A DNA stretch of 64,000 nt from Myxococcales bacterium (GCA_016793325.1 JAEUKI010000079.1:85461-149460); one strand, 5' to 3'. Shown: positions 43,101 to 51,276, counted from the stretch's first letter. Translations and numbers: made by a program. Notes: generated from the sequence alone by a model not told the origin.

Positions 43101-43456
43101 TGGGTGTCGGCGCGAGAACGGATCAACTCAGGCCCGTATTCGTGCCAGCGCTGAGCGACGCAGCCGAGCTCGGATTGGGGCCCGTGTATTCGTGTGCGCG
43201 GCAGAATCCCGGACGAATTTCATGCTGGGGCAGCAACTCCGCCGGTCAGCTCGGTGACGGAACCACCACAGAGCGACTCACCCCCGTGAGTGTCGTTGGC
43301 ATCACGGATTCCGTCGAGGTCGCAGTAGGGGGATTGCACGCGTGCGCGCGGCTCGTCAGCGGTCGAGTTGTTTGCTGGGGAGACAACGGCTACGGCCAAC
43401 TCGCCGACGGCACGACGTTGTCGCGCAGTATGCCCACCCCCGTCATTGGGCTGTGA
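40157..43456 (+). CDS. RCC1-repeat lipoprotein with MopE-like CDD motifs
   Basis: 1099 residues. Lipobox MAGC (Cys 21). Residues 55-370 contain four or so metal-binding-type units (DIDNDGHLS...CDDSDPTRSPSGREVCD, CNMLDDDCDSIRDE, DLDRDGFAN, CDDADAARFPGNAESCDGRDNDC, CNGIDDDCDGELDE) as in MopE and related myxobacterial proteins. A stigma-like Cys module follows (NGCETPLASDASNCGACGVHC). From about 415 there are 14 RCC1-type repeats, each with a CWG-x-N-x-x-GQLGDG core, enough for two seven-bladed propellers. Predicted to be a surface-anchored binding protein; the ligand is unknown. Confidence 0.9.
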   Translation: MRVWWKSFATVAIIVACMAGCTSPAMMRDASTWDVTSVDREPPPRQDARVTDTSNCVDIDNDGHLSAICGGDDCDDSDPTRSPSGREVCDSAGNDEDCNPCTVAEITASRIGGDGDRDEDGFPATRCFNRLAGGATAPTCASAMTLDAGVGDADAAAVQRVAVTATEVRGTDCADDPAEQGATRFPGATEICNMLDDDCDSIRDEGVTSTRCYVDLDRDGFANAAASMMTLDVCAACPTGFTATPPVGSNVDCDDADAARFPGNAESCDGRDNDCVSATADGADDRRVGRACTASAALGPCRSGVDACVGGTIACQPSAGRQELCNGIDDDCDGELDEGLCVDSHSAPTGYGTCRAAGVCEVAICRDGRGNCDGDPRNGCETPLASDASNCGACGVHCVSGTCAGGLCTDSMFLGISTGGDHACTRTGAGRVICWGANSYGQLGDGSTVDRPTSVQVASLTNAVEVSAGRDHTCARRSTGDVVCWGRNNHGQLGDGSTVDRPTATVVPGLTNVNLISAGGDQTCAIRNRVEVVCWGSGRTAPYAVIALADIYELDVGAAHACVRRSSGQVLCWGSNRFGQLGDGTTIDRAVPAAVAGLTDAESLSTHENHTCARRASSTQLLCWGANESGQLGDGTSTNRLVPVAVAGFSASWLVSAGRAHTCASNSDGGIYCWGANGNGELGDGTTTPRLAPVAVLGASGALQLSAGGHTCIQRSNRHILCWGANGRGQLGDGTTVDRGRAGPIRGLEDAVEIAAGGRHTCARRAYGRLLCWGDNFDGQAGPVAPGSPSNAASELYEPVDVVEVSAGYEHTCARRAVGQIDCWGDNEFGQLGRGHTRSERWVLPVPGVADAVEVRAGFKFTCARRASGRLLCWGTGAFGQLGDGRSIDCADPVEVATVTDAVEVRVGGTHACARLSGGEVVCWGRNNRGQLGDGTTIDRATPVRVAALNDVIELNLGASHSCARRVNGQVFCWGNSSNGQLGVGARTDQLRPVFVPALSDAAELGLGPVYSCARQNPGRISCWGSNSAGQLGDGTTTERLTPVSVVGITDSVEVAVGGLHACARLVSGRVVCWGDNGYGQLADGTTLSRSMPTPVIGL

Positions 43457-43801
43457 GCGCCGTTGCAGGATTGCTTCTCGGCGCGGCCCAGGTCGGGTCG
43501 GAGCAGGCGCACGTCGTGCGTTCGACCCGGCTTCGCCCGTGAACGCCGAGGGACACGCGGACTGCGACGAGTGACGCGCGTACAAGCGGGCGACGAGCCA
43601 ACGCGCGCTGCGAGGAGGCGGCCATCGGGGCGTCGTCGGGTCACAGGCGATCGACCGAGCGCCGCTGGAACGCGCTGGCTCGCGGAGACGAGCGACGAAG
43701 CATCGAACCATCGGGCGATCGCCGCGCCATCGATACACAGCGTCGCCCAACGACCGATGGACGGTCCCCGCGTCCGCCATTCAGTGTCATCCTTGGTGCT
43801 C
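43457..43801. other. 345 bp intergenic, traces of R2 head
   Basis: No convincing gene. GGCTTCGCCCGTGAACGCC (about 43529-43547) resembles the R2 head (TTTCGCCTGCGAA) but nothing else of R2 follows. In-frame starts upstream of 43802 exist for the next gene, but the sequence between has no coding character. Confidence 0.35.
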
Positions 43802-44779
43802 ATGCTTTCCCACAACGCAGGGGGGCCGTGCGCTCGGAGGGCCCGCGCTTGGACGCTCGCGGTCGCGTTGGCGAACGCGCACTGCGGACAGCGCGCCTTC
43901 GGGATGGAACCCGAAGCCACGATCGCCGACCCATTTCCAACCGCTGATGCCTCTCTGATCGCAATCGCTCCGGACGCTGCGACGAGCGTAGACCCTCGGC
44001 GCACGGACGCGTCGCCGTTCGGCAGCTTCGACGGGCGCGTGCGCGAGAACGACACGCGCTTGGGGATACTCACCGTGTCCACGACGCTCTTTTTGCAGCG
44101 TCCTTTCGGAGGCGCGCGCGCGAGCGCCAGCTTCGTTCGAAGCGAGATCGATCCGCGCTGCCCGATCCTGATCGACGGCGAGTACTTCTTCGCGGATTGC
44201 CCCACCGAGCAAGCGCCCGACGGCGAGACGCTCCCGAGAGCGCACGCGGGGCGCATCTACGCGCAAGGGACGGGCTTGTTCGCAATCCTCGCGCCCGACT
44301 CGACGGGCGCGTACGCGAACGTGACGCTCGACAGCCGCGCGCTGCCAGCAGGCCTCGAGGTGACGTTCTCGGCGATGGGGGCGGAGGTTCCCGCGTTCGA
44401 GGGTCGCGTCTCGATCCCGAGGCCAATCGAACTGACGATCGACTCGCCTTCGGACCGCGTGCTTCGATCGACGCAAGAGGTCGCCGTTCGATGGACTGCG
44501 CGCGCGGGCGGTCGCATCAGCGTGATGGTGAGCTGCGAATACCTGGACGACTCGGCCAACAGTCGCCTCGTGTTCGTGGGCGCGACCTACGACACCGCCG
44601 CCGGGGTCTCGCGCATTCCGCCGAGGGTGTTGAGGCGCCTCGCCGCCAACGGAACGACGAGCCAGTGCTCTCTCGTCACCAGGATCGAGAACCGCACGGA
44701 GCTACAAGCTGGGCCGTGGCCTCTTTGGTTGCGCGCGCTTCACGACGAGGTCGACGACTTCGTCCGCTTCGAGCGCTGA
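43802..44779 (+). CDS. Putative exported beta-domain protein
   Basis: 325 residues from the ATG at 43802, chosen because it opens a signal-like stretch (ARRARAWTLAVALANAHC; possible lipobox ANAHC, Cys about 28). The remainder is beta-rich with two candidate Ig-like modules (TVSTTLFLQRPFGGARASAS... and IELTIDSPSDRVLRSTQEVAVRWTARAGGRISVMVSC). The latter resembles the Ser/Thr-rich or fibronectin-like modules found in secreted proteins. The acidic linker typical of the neighbours is short here. Start uncertain; no family recognised. Confidence 0.65.
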   Translation: MLSHNAGGPCARRARAWTLAVALANAHCGQRAFGMEPEATIADPFPTADASLIAIAPDAATSVDPRRTDASPFGSFDGRVRENDTRLGILTVSTTLFLQRPFGGARASASFVRSEIDPRCPILIDGEYFFADCPTEQAPDGETLPRAHAGRIYAQGTGLFAILAPDSTGAYANVTLDSRALPAGLEVTFSAMGAEVPAFEGRVSIPRPIELTIDSPSDRVLRSTQEVAVRWTARAGGRISVMVSCEYLDDSANSRLVFVGATYDTAAGVSRIPPRVLRRLAANGTTSQCSLVTRIENRTELQAGPWPLWLRALHDEVDDFVRFER

Positions 44780-44842
44780 TCGACGAACGCTCATCGCTCG
44801 TTCGGAAGGACGACTCGCACGGGCCGCTCGTCTTCACAACGT

Positions 44843-44930
44843 CACCATTGAGCGTCGAAGAAACGGGACGAGCACAGGCACTGCACGCGACCGTTGGAAG
44901 CAAGGCAAAGCGCGACGAATCGATCGACTG
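44843..44930 (+). repeat. R1-F, decayed copy of R1
   Basis: ACCATTGAGCGTCGAAGAAACGGGACGAGC corresponds to the left half of R1 and CGACGAATCGATCGACTG to its middle; the right end is lost. It lies between the 3' ends of two convergent genes. Confidence 0.5.
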
Positions 44931-44993
44931 CCCAACGCACACTCACCCGAGCCCCTGCGGACGGACCACCGGCACAGTGTCGCTACGCGATGG

Positions 44994-46679
44994 CTACGCG
45001 CCGCTCGCGAGCAGCTGCTCGATTTCGCGCAGCGTCTCGACGTCGTCTCCGACCATGGACTTCATCGCGAGCAGTCGCTTGCACACGATCGTCGCGATCT
45101 GCTCTTCGAGCGTCGCGTCTGCGTACGTCCAGTACACCTGCGCGAAGCGTCCGTCTCGGTGGCAGCGGCCCTCGATCTGCGCCATCTGGATCGCAGACCA
45201 TCGCACGTCGTGGATCACTTCTGAGCGCGGCGCCTCGTTGTGCTCGCCCTGGTGCAGCGAGATGCCCTCCTCGACGGTGAACACGATCACCTTCGCGTCA
45301 CCCCGCTGAAAGCGCATCCGTTCTGCTTCTTTCTCTCGCGCGGGCTGCGCGCCGTAGAGCGCGGCGCACGGGACGCTCTCCGCCTGCAGCGCGTCGCGCA
45401 GCATCGTCAGCGTCTCGGTAAACGCGACGGAGATCGCGACTTGATGCCCGTTCTCGAGCAGCTCGCGCGCGAGCTCGAGGGTGCCCGCCACGCGAATGAT
45501 CGAGCTCTTCTGCCGGAGCCGAAGCATCGCCGTGAGGGCGGACTGCGGGTTCTTTCCTCGCGGGTCGAGCGCCATCTCTGCGCGAAAGGCCGTCCACGCT
45601 TGGTCGTACAGCTGCCGCGCCGAGGCATCGAGCTCGATCGGCGTGAGAATTCTCTGCAGCTCGGGCCATCCTGCGATGTCCTCGGGCCTCCTTCGCAGCC
45701 CCGCGGGCGCTCGGCCTTCGAAGAGCATCGCGTGGACCCGCTCGCAGTCGGCCGGGTCGCCGCGCCAGTTCCAGCGACCGAACGTTCCGCGCGTGACGCC
45801 GAGGCCCTGATCGACGCACCACTGCTCGAAGTCTTTGAGGTCTGCGGCGCGGCTGCCGGTCACGCTCGCGAGCAACGGCGCGAGGTACGACAGCTCGAGC
45901 GGATTCTGCCCCGCGGTCGCCGAGAGCCAGAGCACGAAGCTGGCCTTTGCGTTGAGCTTCACGGCGAATTTCGACCTCGCCGCCGCTGGGTTCTTGCAGC
46001 GATGGCTCTCGTCCCACACGATCACGTCGAACTCGGTGGCGCTGCCCGCGCGCGCGAGGCCCTTCTTGCTCTTGACCTTCTTGCGCGCCTCGGCGCTGAC
46101 CTCGAAGAGCTTGCCGAGCCTCTCGTAGTTGATGAGCACGACGCGGCGCCCTCCGTCGCCGAGCGCCTGCACCGTGCGACGCCAGTGAGCGATCACCGCG
46201 AGCGGGCACACGATGAGCACGGTCTTGCAGTCGGGCATCGCGCGGATCGACTCCCACGCGGTGACGGTCTTGCCGAGACCGACGTCATCCGCGAGCAAAA
46301 ATCCTGCGCGTTTCGCCGCGCGCGCCGCGATGATCGCCGCGATGGCCTCGCGTTGGTGCGGCCGCGGCGTCATCGTCGGCGCGGCGGCGGGCGACGGGAC
46401 TTCGTCCTCGTCGTTGAGCTCTCGCTCGACCCAACGCTCCCACGCGTACGCTCCCGGCCGAAAGGGCGCGAGCGACGGCGGAAGCGCGCTCCCTCGGTAC
46501 ACGTAGACGCTGTGCGCTGGGTCCCATCGCGCACCCTCGGCGCTGGCAAACGCGCGCATCGCAAACGGAACATCGAGCACAAACGCCCGCTCTCCCTTGG
46601 TCGCGACGGCCGGCGCCGCGACGCTCCGGGGCTTCGCGATCGGCGCGGACACAGTGCGCTTCAGACGCTGAACGCTCAT
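44994..46679 (-). CDS. SNF2-family helicase-like ATPase
   Basis: 561 residues from the ATG at 46679 (MSVQRLKRTV); the longer frame upstream has no coding character. The N-terminus (about 35-75, FVLDVPFAMRAFASAEGARWDPAHSVYVYRG) resembles a DUF5710-like ligand module. The SNF2 motor follows: motif I ADDVGLGKT (about 131), motif II WDESH (Ser where DEAH is usual, about 223), SATAGQNPLELSYL (motif III region), and the C-terminal lobe with EGRCHRDG (motif VI). All ATPase motifs are present; it should translocate on double-stranded DNA. It follows the IetAS-like genes on the same strand but is separated by 570 bp containing R2-d, so it is a neighbour rather than an operon member. Confidence 0.85.
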   Translation of the reverse strand: MSVQRLKRTVSAPIAKPRSVAAPAVATKGERAFVLDVPFAMRAFASAEGARWDPAHSVYVYRGSALPPSLAPFRPGAYAWERWVERELNDEDEVPSPAAAPTMTPRPHQREAIAAIIAARAAKRAGFLLADDVGLGKTVTAWESIRAMPDCKTVLIVCPLAVIAHWRRTVQALGDGGRRVVLINYERLGKLFEVSAEARKKVKSKKGLARAGSATEFDVIVWDESHRCKNPAAARSKFAVKLNAKASFVLWLSATAGQNPLELSYLAPLLASVTGSRAADLKDFEQWCVDQGLGVTRGTFGRWNWRGDPADCERVHAMLFEGRAPAGLRRRPEDIAGWPELQRILTPIELDASARQLYDQAWTAFRAEMALDPRGKNPQSALTAMLRLRQKSSIIRVAGTLELARELLENGHQVAISVAFTETLTMLRDALQAESVPCAALYGAQPAREKEAERMRFQRGDAKVIVFTVEEGISLHQGEHNEAPRSEVIHDVRWSAIQMAQIEGRCHRDGRFAQVYWTYADATLEEQIATIVCKRLLAMKSMVGDDVETLREIEQLLASGA

Positions 46680-47248
46680 CGTCGAGCGTGTACCGCTTAC
46701 CGCTCCCGCTGCGCCACACTTCGACCACGCGCGGGCAACGATCGCTTCGTGGCCGTTGTGCAACGCGCGGGTACGGGCGCACGGAGCGCGAGGGAGATGC
46801 GCGAACACGGCGCTAAACGGAGCGCACGGTGATCGTGCGGATCCGTGGTCACCTCGATGGATCCCGAGCGAACATGGTGATCGCGCGACCAGCACGCAGC
46901 GCGGTCGACGCGAGCTGAGCGAGTCGAGCGTCGAACGATTGGGGGCTTCGGGTTGCGTCATCGGGCACGCCGCGCCGACGGAGCCGACGAAGCGGAATTG
47001 GAGTGGGTCAACTCAGCTTCGCCTGCGAAAAGAGGGGCGAACGCACGGTGCAGCGCGGTACCAAAGCAGTGAGGGCGGCGACGAGGCAACCGGCGATCGG
47101 GTCGCCAACGGCTGAGGTGTGCTCGACCGACCGCCGTTGGATGGCCGATCCTCTCGACTCTGCGAGCGCGAAGAGGGTTTGGTGCGCTCGCAGGGGAGTG
47201 TTGCGTGGGGAAGAGATTGTTTCGGGGCGCTCGGATCGGGGTGGGGCG
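46680..47248. other. Intergenic 569 bp around repeat R2-d
   Basis: Between the SNF2 gene start and the end of the subtilase gene. Apart from R2-d (47009-47150) nothing gene-like is seen. The SNF2 promoter must lie in 46680-47000; no consensus elements were recognised. Confidence 0.4.
47009..47150 (+). repeat. R2-d, full copy of repeat R2
   Basis: Head CAACTCAGCTTCGCCTGCGA, then GAACGCACGGTGCAGCGCGG, GTGAGGGCGGCGACGAGGC, and the tail hairpin CCAACGGC (47105-47112)/GCCGTTGG (47133-47140) followed by ATGGCCGATC. Family R2 also occurs at 51121, 54580, 58803 and 63675 (full) and at 33410, 35446 and 35762 (partial). All these copies are on the plus strand. Confidence 0.85.
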
Positions 47249-49756
47249 CTACAGGTCGATCTCAACTTGGGTCGCGACCTCGATGCGCGGCGCGATGAGC
47301 GCATACGCGTTGGGGCGCTGCACGGTCACGACCAGCGAGAACCGCATCGAGCGATCTTCATCGCCCTTGCGACGATCCCAGAACCCGAGCGTTGGCATCA
47401 CCGCGATGAGCTTTCCCCCCGCCAGATCGGACCAGCGACACGCACAGCGATCAGACTGCACGGTGCCGCGCCGTCGCTGTTGCACTCCGATTTGCCATTT
47501 GAACGGATCCGGTCGCTTCTCGACGCGGCGCTGTCCGTCCCCGGCTTGATCTCTATGCAAGCGGTTCACGGCTCGAACAAACTGGGCTTCGGTTTCGTTG
47601 GGGCGCTGGATGTCCCAAGACAGATTCAAGCCGCGCTCGACGCTGCGGAGGTACGTGTTGCGCTGCGAAAAGTACGAGAGCGTCACGCGCAGCTCGACGT
47701 CGGGGTCGTCAAAAGCGTCCGTGATGTCTGGCGTGGGCAAGCGAAACAGCTTGATCTGTCGCGTGCTGGTCGGCTTCGAACCTTGCTTGCGCTTGGTGCT
47801 CTTCGGGACGGCAGAGCGGACTCGGTTCGGCATAGAGTCCTGCACGACGACCGTGGCGCGATCTCGAGCACACGACTGAGCGTATGCCGCGTCGGGGCGG
47901 CCGTATCCGCACGCGCGAAGCCTGTCGCTCAACCGGGGAAACTGCTCCCACATCGCGTCGGTCCACGACGCCGAGTGAACGATGAGCGCGCGTACGGACT
48001 CGGGCCAGAGGGACGGATCGGAGTTCCAGATGTCCGCGGCGAGCCTCGCGGCGCGGGCGCTCGCTTCGCTCGTCTCGCTGAGCCACCAGAGCGGCTCTCT
48101 TAGTCGGTGTCGGTGGTTTGTCGTCAGCGCGCAAAGCTCTCGGTGCTGGCGATCGACGACCCCGCCATTCACCGTGAAGTTGCCTCCTTCCATCAAGATG
48201 TCGGGCTTGATGGGCCACCGGGTGTCGTCGAGTCCCGTGCACGAAGAGGGCGAAATCGACCCGCGCCGCGTCGCAACCACGCGATCTCCGCGCGCAGTTT
48301 GCTCGGCGCTCAACGTCGTTCGGTTCGTGAGCGCGCCGACGGTCAACGCGTTGGCGGCCTCCGCTGGCTGATGGAGCCACTCGCTCAACAGCGACTTCGG
48401 GTAGTCTTTGGCGACGGCCGCGCAGTTCTCGTCACGAACGTTGCCTGCCGCGACGATGATCAATCGACTGCGCTCAGCGTGATAGGCCAGCGCGTCGACC
48501 GCGTGTGACCAAAGAGTAGGGCGCAAACGTTCGTCCCGAGGAACTTCGCTCGGTGATGGTGCAGTGACCGCGAGCAGATAGGCTCGATTGCGCGGAGGTA
48601 TTTCGTCCTTCTCCGCGAGCTCGATCGCTTGCGTCGTCGTGATCGGCCAGAGATGTTGGTTCTCTTCGGACGCGGACTCGCCGTCCATCGAGGTGAGGAT
48701 GCGAACGCTCTGAATCCAGTGGTTAGCGGTCGCGATTCCGATCTCGATGTCGCGGCCCAGGTCTTCGTACAGCGCGATGCCAGCCATACGAGTGCCGTGA
48801 CCGTCGGTGTCCACCGCGGAGTCGACTCCGAGCACGACGCTCTTCGCGTCGAGCATCGCATGAGCGACCAACGGGTGCGTGTCAGCAATCCCAGTATCCA
48901 AGACGCACACGACAGGAGCATTGGGCGCGGGACGTACGCACTCGATCGCGCTGAAGTTCTGACCGTGTTGTCCCTGCACGATGTGGACGTTGCGGACCGC
49001 AGGAGGCGCGAAATCAACGCTGTGCACGCAATCAACCCGCGCGAGCAGTTCTCGAAGCTGCGCGAGCGTGAGCGGAGCGAAGAAGAACGACTCGTCGTCG
49101 GTGTCGTAGCGGTCGAGCAGTCGCGATCGTTGCATCGCTCCGGGCACAGAGCGATTCATCATTGCGATGACCTTGGCGCGCTCTTCCTCTGGTGCACGCG
49201 TCCCGCCTCGGCAGGCGAGCTGCATCCACAAGGGGCGCTCTGTCTGTCCGAGCGCGTTCAGGACGCTCAACACGGCGATGTCGTTGAGCGTGGCGAGGCG
49301 CAGGGTTTCGATCGGCGCGATAGCGTTCTCTGCGCGTCTGGCCGTGCCTCCCTTGCGTCGATCGCGCACCTTGGAATCGTCGGCGAAGTCATTGATTCGC
49401 TTTCGAATGTTGGGCAGCGACGGGTCGGCGACGTCGAGCAGCACAGCGCCGTCGGCTCGCTCTCCTACCCACAGCGAGCCGCTGCGCGTCGTTGCCAATT
49501 GTTCAGGGCTCATCACCGCGCCCGAAGCCGGCTCGACGACGATGAGCTCGCGGGTCGCTGATGGATCGCGCATCGCTCGAAGCCCGCGCGATTCTCGCTC
49601 GATCGCATCGATCTGTGCTCGAAGGGCCGCCGCGTGCTGAGCGGGGTCGCGGCTCGGAAGCGCGCGTTCTTCTCGGGGAAATCCCTGGGCAGAAACGTAC
49701 GATTCGGTCTTCGTGATTCGGCCGTGGAGCAGCCGTCGGATCTCCTCCCCAGTCAC
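47249..49756 (-). CDS. ietS: Subtilisin-like (S8) protease, IetS-type
   Basis: 835 residues from a GTG at 49756, with GGGAG upstream inside the end of the ATPase gene. Catalytic triad blocks: VVCVLDTGIADTHP (Asp, about 285), DTDGHGTRMAGI (His, about 315), AAGN (oxyanion Asn, about 435) and SETSEASARAARLA (Ser in the TSxA motif, about 562). There is no signal peptide, so it acts inside the cell. A ~260-residue N-terminal region and ~230-residue C-terminal beta region flank the protease. The gene lies 4 bp after an AAA+ ATPase gene. This ATPase/subtilase pair is the composition of the IetAS antiphage system described from large defence-gene screens. Assignment is by architecture, not alignment. 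Confidence 0.8.
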   Translation of the reverse strand: MTGEEIRRLLHGRITKTESYVSAQGFPREERALPSRDPAQHAAALRAQIDAIERESRGLRAMRDPSATRELIVVEPASGAVMSPEQLATTRSGSLWVGERADGAVLLDVADPSLPNIRKRINDFADDSKVRDRRKGGTARRAENAIAPIETLRLATLNDIAVLSVLNALGQTERPLWMQLACRGGTRAPEEERAKVIAMMNRSVPGAMQRSRLLDRYDTDDESFFFAPLTLAQLRELLARVDCVHSVDFAPPAVRNVHIVQGQHGQNFSAIECVRPAPNAPVVCVLDTGIADTHPLVAHAMLDAKSVVLGVDSAVDTDGHGTRMAGIALYEDLGRDIEIGIATANHWIQSVRILTSMDGESASEENQHLWPITTTQAIELAEKDEIPPRNRAYLLAVTAPSPSEVPRDERLRPTLWSHAVDALAYHAERSRLIIVAAGNVRDENCAAVAKDYPKSLLSEWLHQPAEAANALTVGALTNRTTLSAEQTARGDRVVATRRGSISPSSCTGLDDTRWPIKPDILMEGGNFTVNGGVVDRQHRELCALTTNHRHRLREPLWWLSETSEASARAARLAADIWNSDPSLWPESVRALIVHSASWTDAMWEQFPRLSDRLRACGYGRPDAAYAQSCARDRATVVVQDSMPNRVRSAVPKSTKRKQGSKPTSTRQIKLFRLPTPDITDAFDDPDVELRVTLSYFSQRNTYLRSVERGLNLSWDIQRPNETEAQFVRAVNRLHRDQAGDGQRRVEKRPDPFKWQIGVQQRRRGTVQSDRCACRWSDLAGGKLIAVMPTLGFWDRRKGDEDRSMRFSLVVTVQRPNAYALIAPRIEVATQVEIDL

Positions 49757-49760
49757 AGCG

Positions 49761-50741
49761 CTATCTCCCGCTCGAGATCAATCTCGTTTTCAGCCGATGA
49801 AGCGCAGCGTCGACGTCGCTGGGTCGGAGCTGCTCTCGATCATCGAGCACCATGGTCCGTATGCTGTCGTCGCACGCCCGCGCGAGGTCCGCGAAATTGT
49901 GACCCACCCCGCGTTCGGCCAGCTGCTCGGCGTCGGTCGGACGCAGCCCGAGCGGCGCGAGCCTCAACAGCAGCAGGTCGTAAATCGCTCTGGCGTCTGG
50001 CAGGTCGAACTCGACGATGGCGTCGAATCTTCGCAACGCGGCGCGGTCGACGATCTGCACGTGATTGGTCGCAGCGACGAGGACGCTCGGGCTGCGATCT
50101 GCGTCGACGAGCTGCAGAAACGCTGTCACGACTCGGTTCATTTCTCCGACGTCCTGCGCGTCACCGCGGCTCTTCGCGACGGCGTCGAACTCGTCGAAGA
50201 AGTACACCGCCGGGCGACGGGGCATCTCGCTGAAGATCGTGCGCAGGTGCGCGGCGGTCGCTCCGAGAAACCGCGAAAACAGGGAGTCCATGCGCACGGT
50301 GAGCAGCGCCATTCCGAGCTCGCCAGCGAGGACTGCAGCGGCGAGCGTCTTTCCGCAGCCCGGAGGACCGTGAAAGAACATTCGGCGTGTGGGCTGCACG
50401 TTGAATCGCTCGAGCCTGGCTCGCGATCTGTTCTCGCGGATGATCCGTTCGAAGACAGTTCGTGTTTGTTGGGGAAGGATGATGTCTGTGAGGCGTTCGT
50501 CGCGGCGACCACCGTCGAGCAGGTCCGAGAGGTCTCCGCGCGGCGAGGCGATGTCGACGACGGGCGCGACGCGGGGCGCTGACGCGGGAATCTTTGCGAT
50601 AATCGCGCGCAGATCCTCAGCGACTCGCGCGTGGCCTGCGGCGCTCTCGGCCGAAGCGAGCTGCACGGCAGCCCGACGAAACGAAGGCTCGTCCCCGTCA
50701 GCGTGTGCCTGCAACAACTGTTTGAGAATATCGATCTTCAA
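49761..50741 (-). CDS. ietA: AAA+ ATPase, IetA-type
   Basis: 326 residues from a TTG start at 50741 (KIDILKQLLQAHADGDEPSF). An N-terminal helical region (1-90) precedes a single AAA+ module: Walker A GPPGCGKT (125-132), Walker B FFDEFD (181-186), sensor-1 Asn (AATNH, 226) and arginine finger RRFD (237-238), then the helical lid. All ATPase residues are present. The stop codon is 4 bp from the start of the subtilase gene, so the two are co-translated. In IetAS-type defence the ATPase is thought to control the protease. The 42 bp-period array at 50826-51119 lies immediately upstream and may contain its promoter. Confidence 0.8.
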   Translation of the reverse strand: MKIDILKQLLQAHADGDEPSFRRAAVQLASAESAAGHARVAEDLRAIIAKIPASAPRVAPVVDIASPRGDLSDLLDGGRRDERLTDIILPQQTRTVFERIIRENRSRARLERFNVQPTRRMFFHGPPGCGKTLAAAVLAGELGMALLTVRMDSLFSRFLGATAAHLRTIFSEMPRRPAVYFFDEFDAVAKSRGDAQDVGEMNRVVTAFLQLVDADRSPSVLVAATNHVQIVDRAALRRFDAIVEFDLPDARAIYDLLLLRLAPLGLRPTDAEQLAERGVGHNFADLARACDDSIRTMVLDDREQLRPSDVDAALHRLKTRLISSGR

Positions 50742-50825
50742 CGGGGCCTCGCGCAGCGCGTCGATTCGCCGACCAACGTAGCCACACGGAGCCAGCGTCG
50801 TCTACAGCCTGCTGGGCAGCGGTGC

Positions 50826-51119
50826 GCTGGGGTATCCGACGGTCGCAGAGGCGTGCGGTGCCGAGCTGCGGCTGGGGACGCAGCCCAGAGGTTTCAGAGG
50901 TCCTCTGCGGCGTCCTGGCTCATACCAAACGGCCGTCGAGCGCGTCGGCGCGCATCCCGGCTCGCGCAGTGCACAGTTGAACCGCGCAGCGCTGCGTCCT
51001 GGGACGTAGAAGACAGCGCGTGGCTGCGCAGTGCTGTGTCCCAGCTTGCAGAAAACGCGCACGAACGGCGGTCGGCAGCGTCCTGGGACGGAACAGGCGG
51101 CGACGGCGGGCGGAAAAAG
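50826..51119. repeat. Seven-unit array with exact 42 bp period upstream of ietA
   Basis: Units begin at 50826, 50868, 50910, 50952, 50994, 51036 and 51078, each exactly 42 bp. The best conserved part is the unit start: GCGTCCTGGGACG (50994, 51078), GTGTCCCAGC (51036), GCATCCCGGCT (50952), GCGTCCTGGCT (50910); the first unit is weak. GTCC-TG-GGAC is a small dyad. Sequence varies greatly between units but there are no insertions or deletions. 42 bp equals 14 codons and also four helical turns. In one minus frame the units read xxSQDAALR..., in one plus frame ASWxxxxxxxxRSA. A stop breaks the former near 50894. It lies between R2-e and ietA. Confidence 0.75.
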
Positions 51120-51120
51120 C

Positions 51121-51276
51121 GTCCAACTCCGCTTCGCCCTACGAAAAGCAAGGCAAACGCACGGCGCGGCGCGGCAACAACGGAGTGATGGCGGCGACAA
51201 GCCGATGACCGATTGGGTCCCCAACGGCTGACCCGAGATCGACCGAGATCGACTCTGATCCGTTGGATGTCCGATC
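51121..51276 (+). repeat. R2-e, full copy of repeat R2
   Basis: GTCCAACTCCGCTTCGCC (head), GCAAACGCACGGCGCGGCG, AACGGAGTGATGGCGGCGAC, GATGACCGATTGGG, CCCAACGGCTGACC and CCGTTGGATGTCCGATC (tail). It directly abuts the 42 bp array. Together with R2-d it brackets ietAS. Confidence 0.8.

Noticed and set aside
50826..51119. The 42 bp array as a CRISPR array
   Set aside because: Units are contiguous and degenerate throughout; there is no pattern of identical repeats with unique spacers, and no cas genes.
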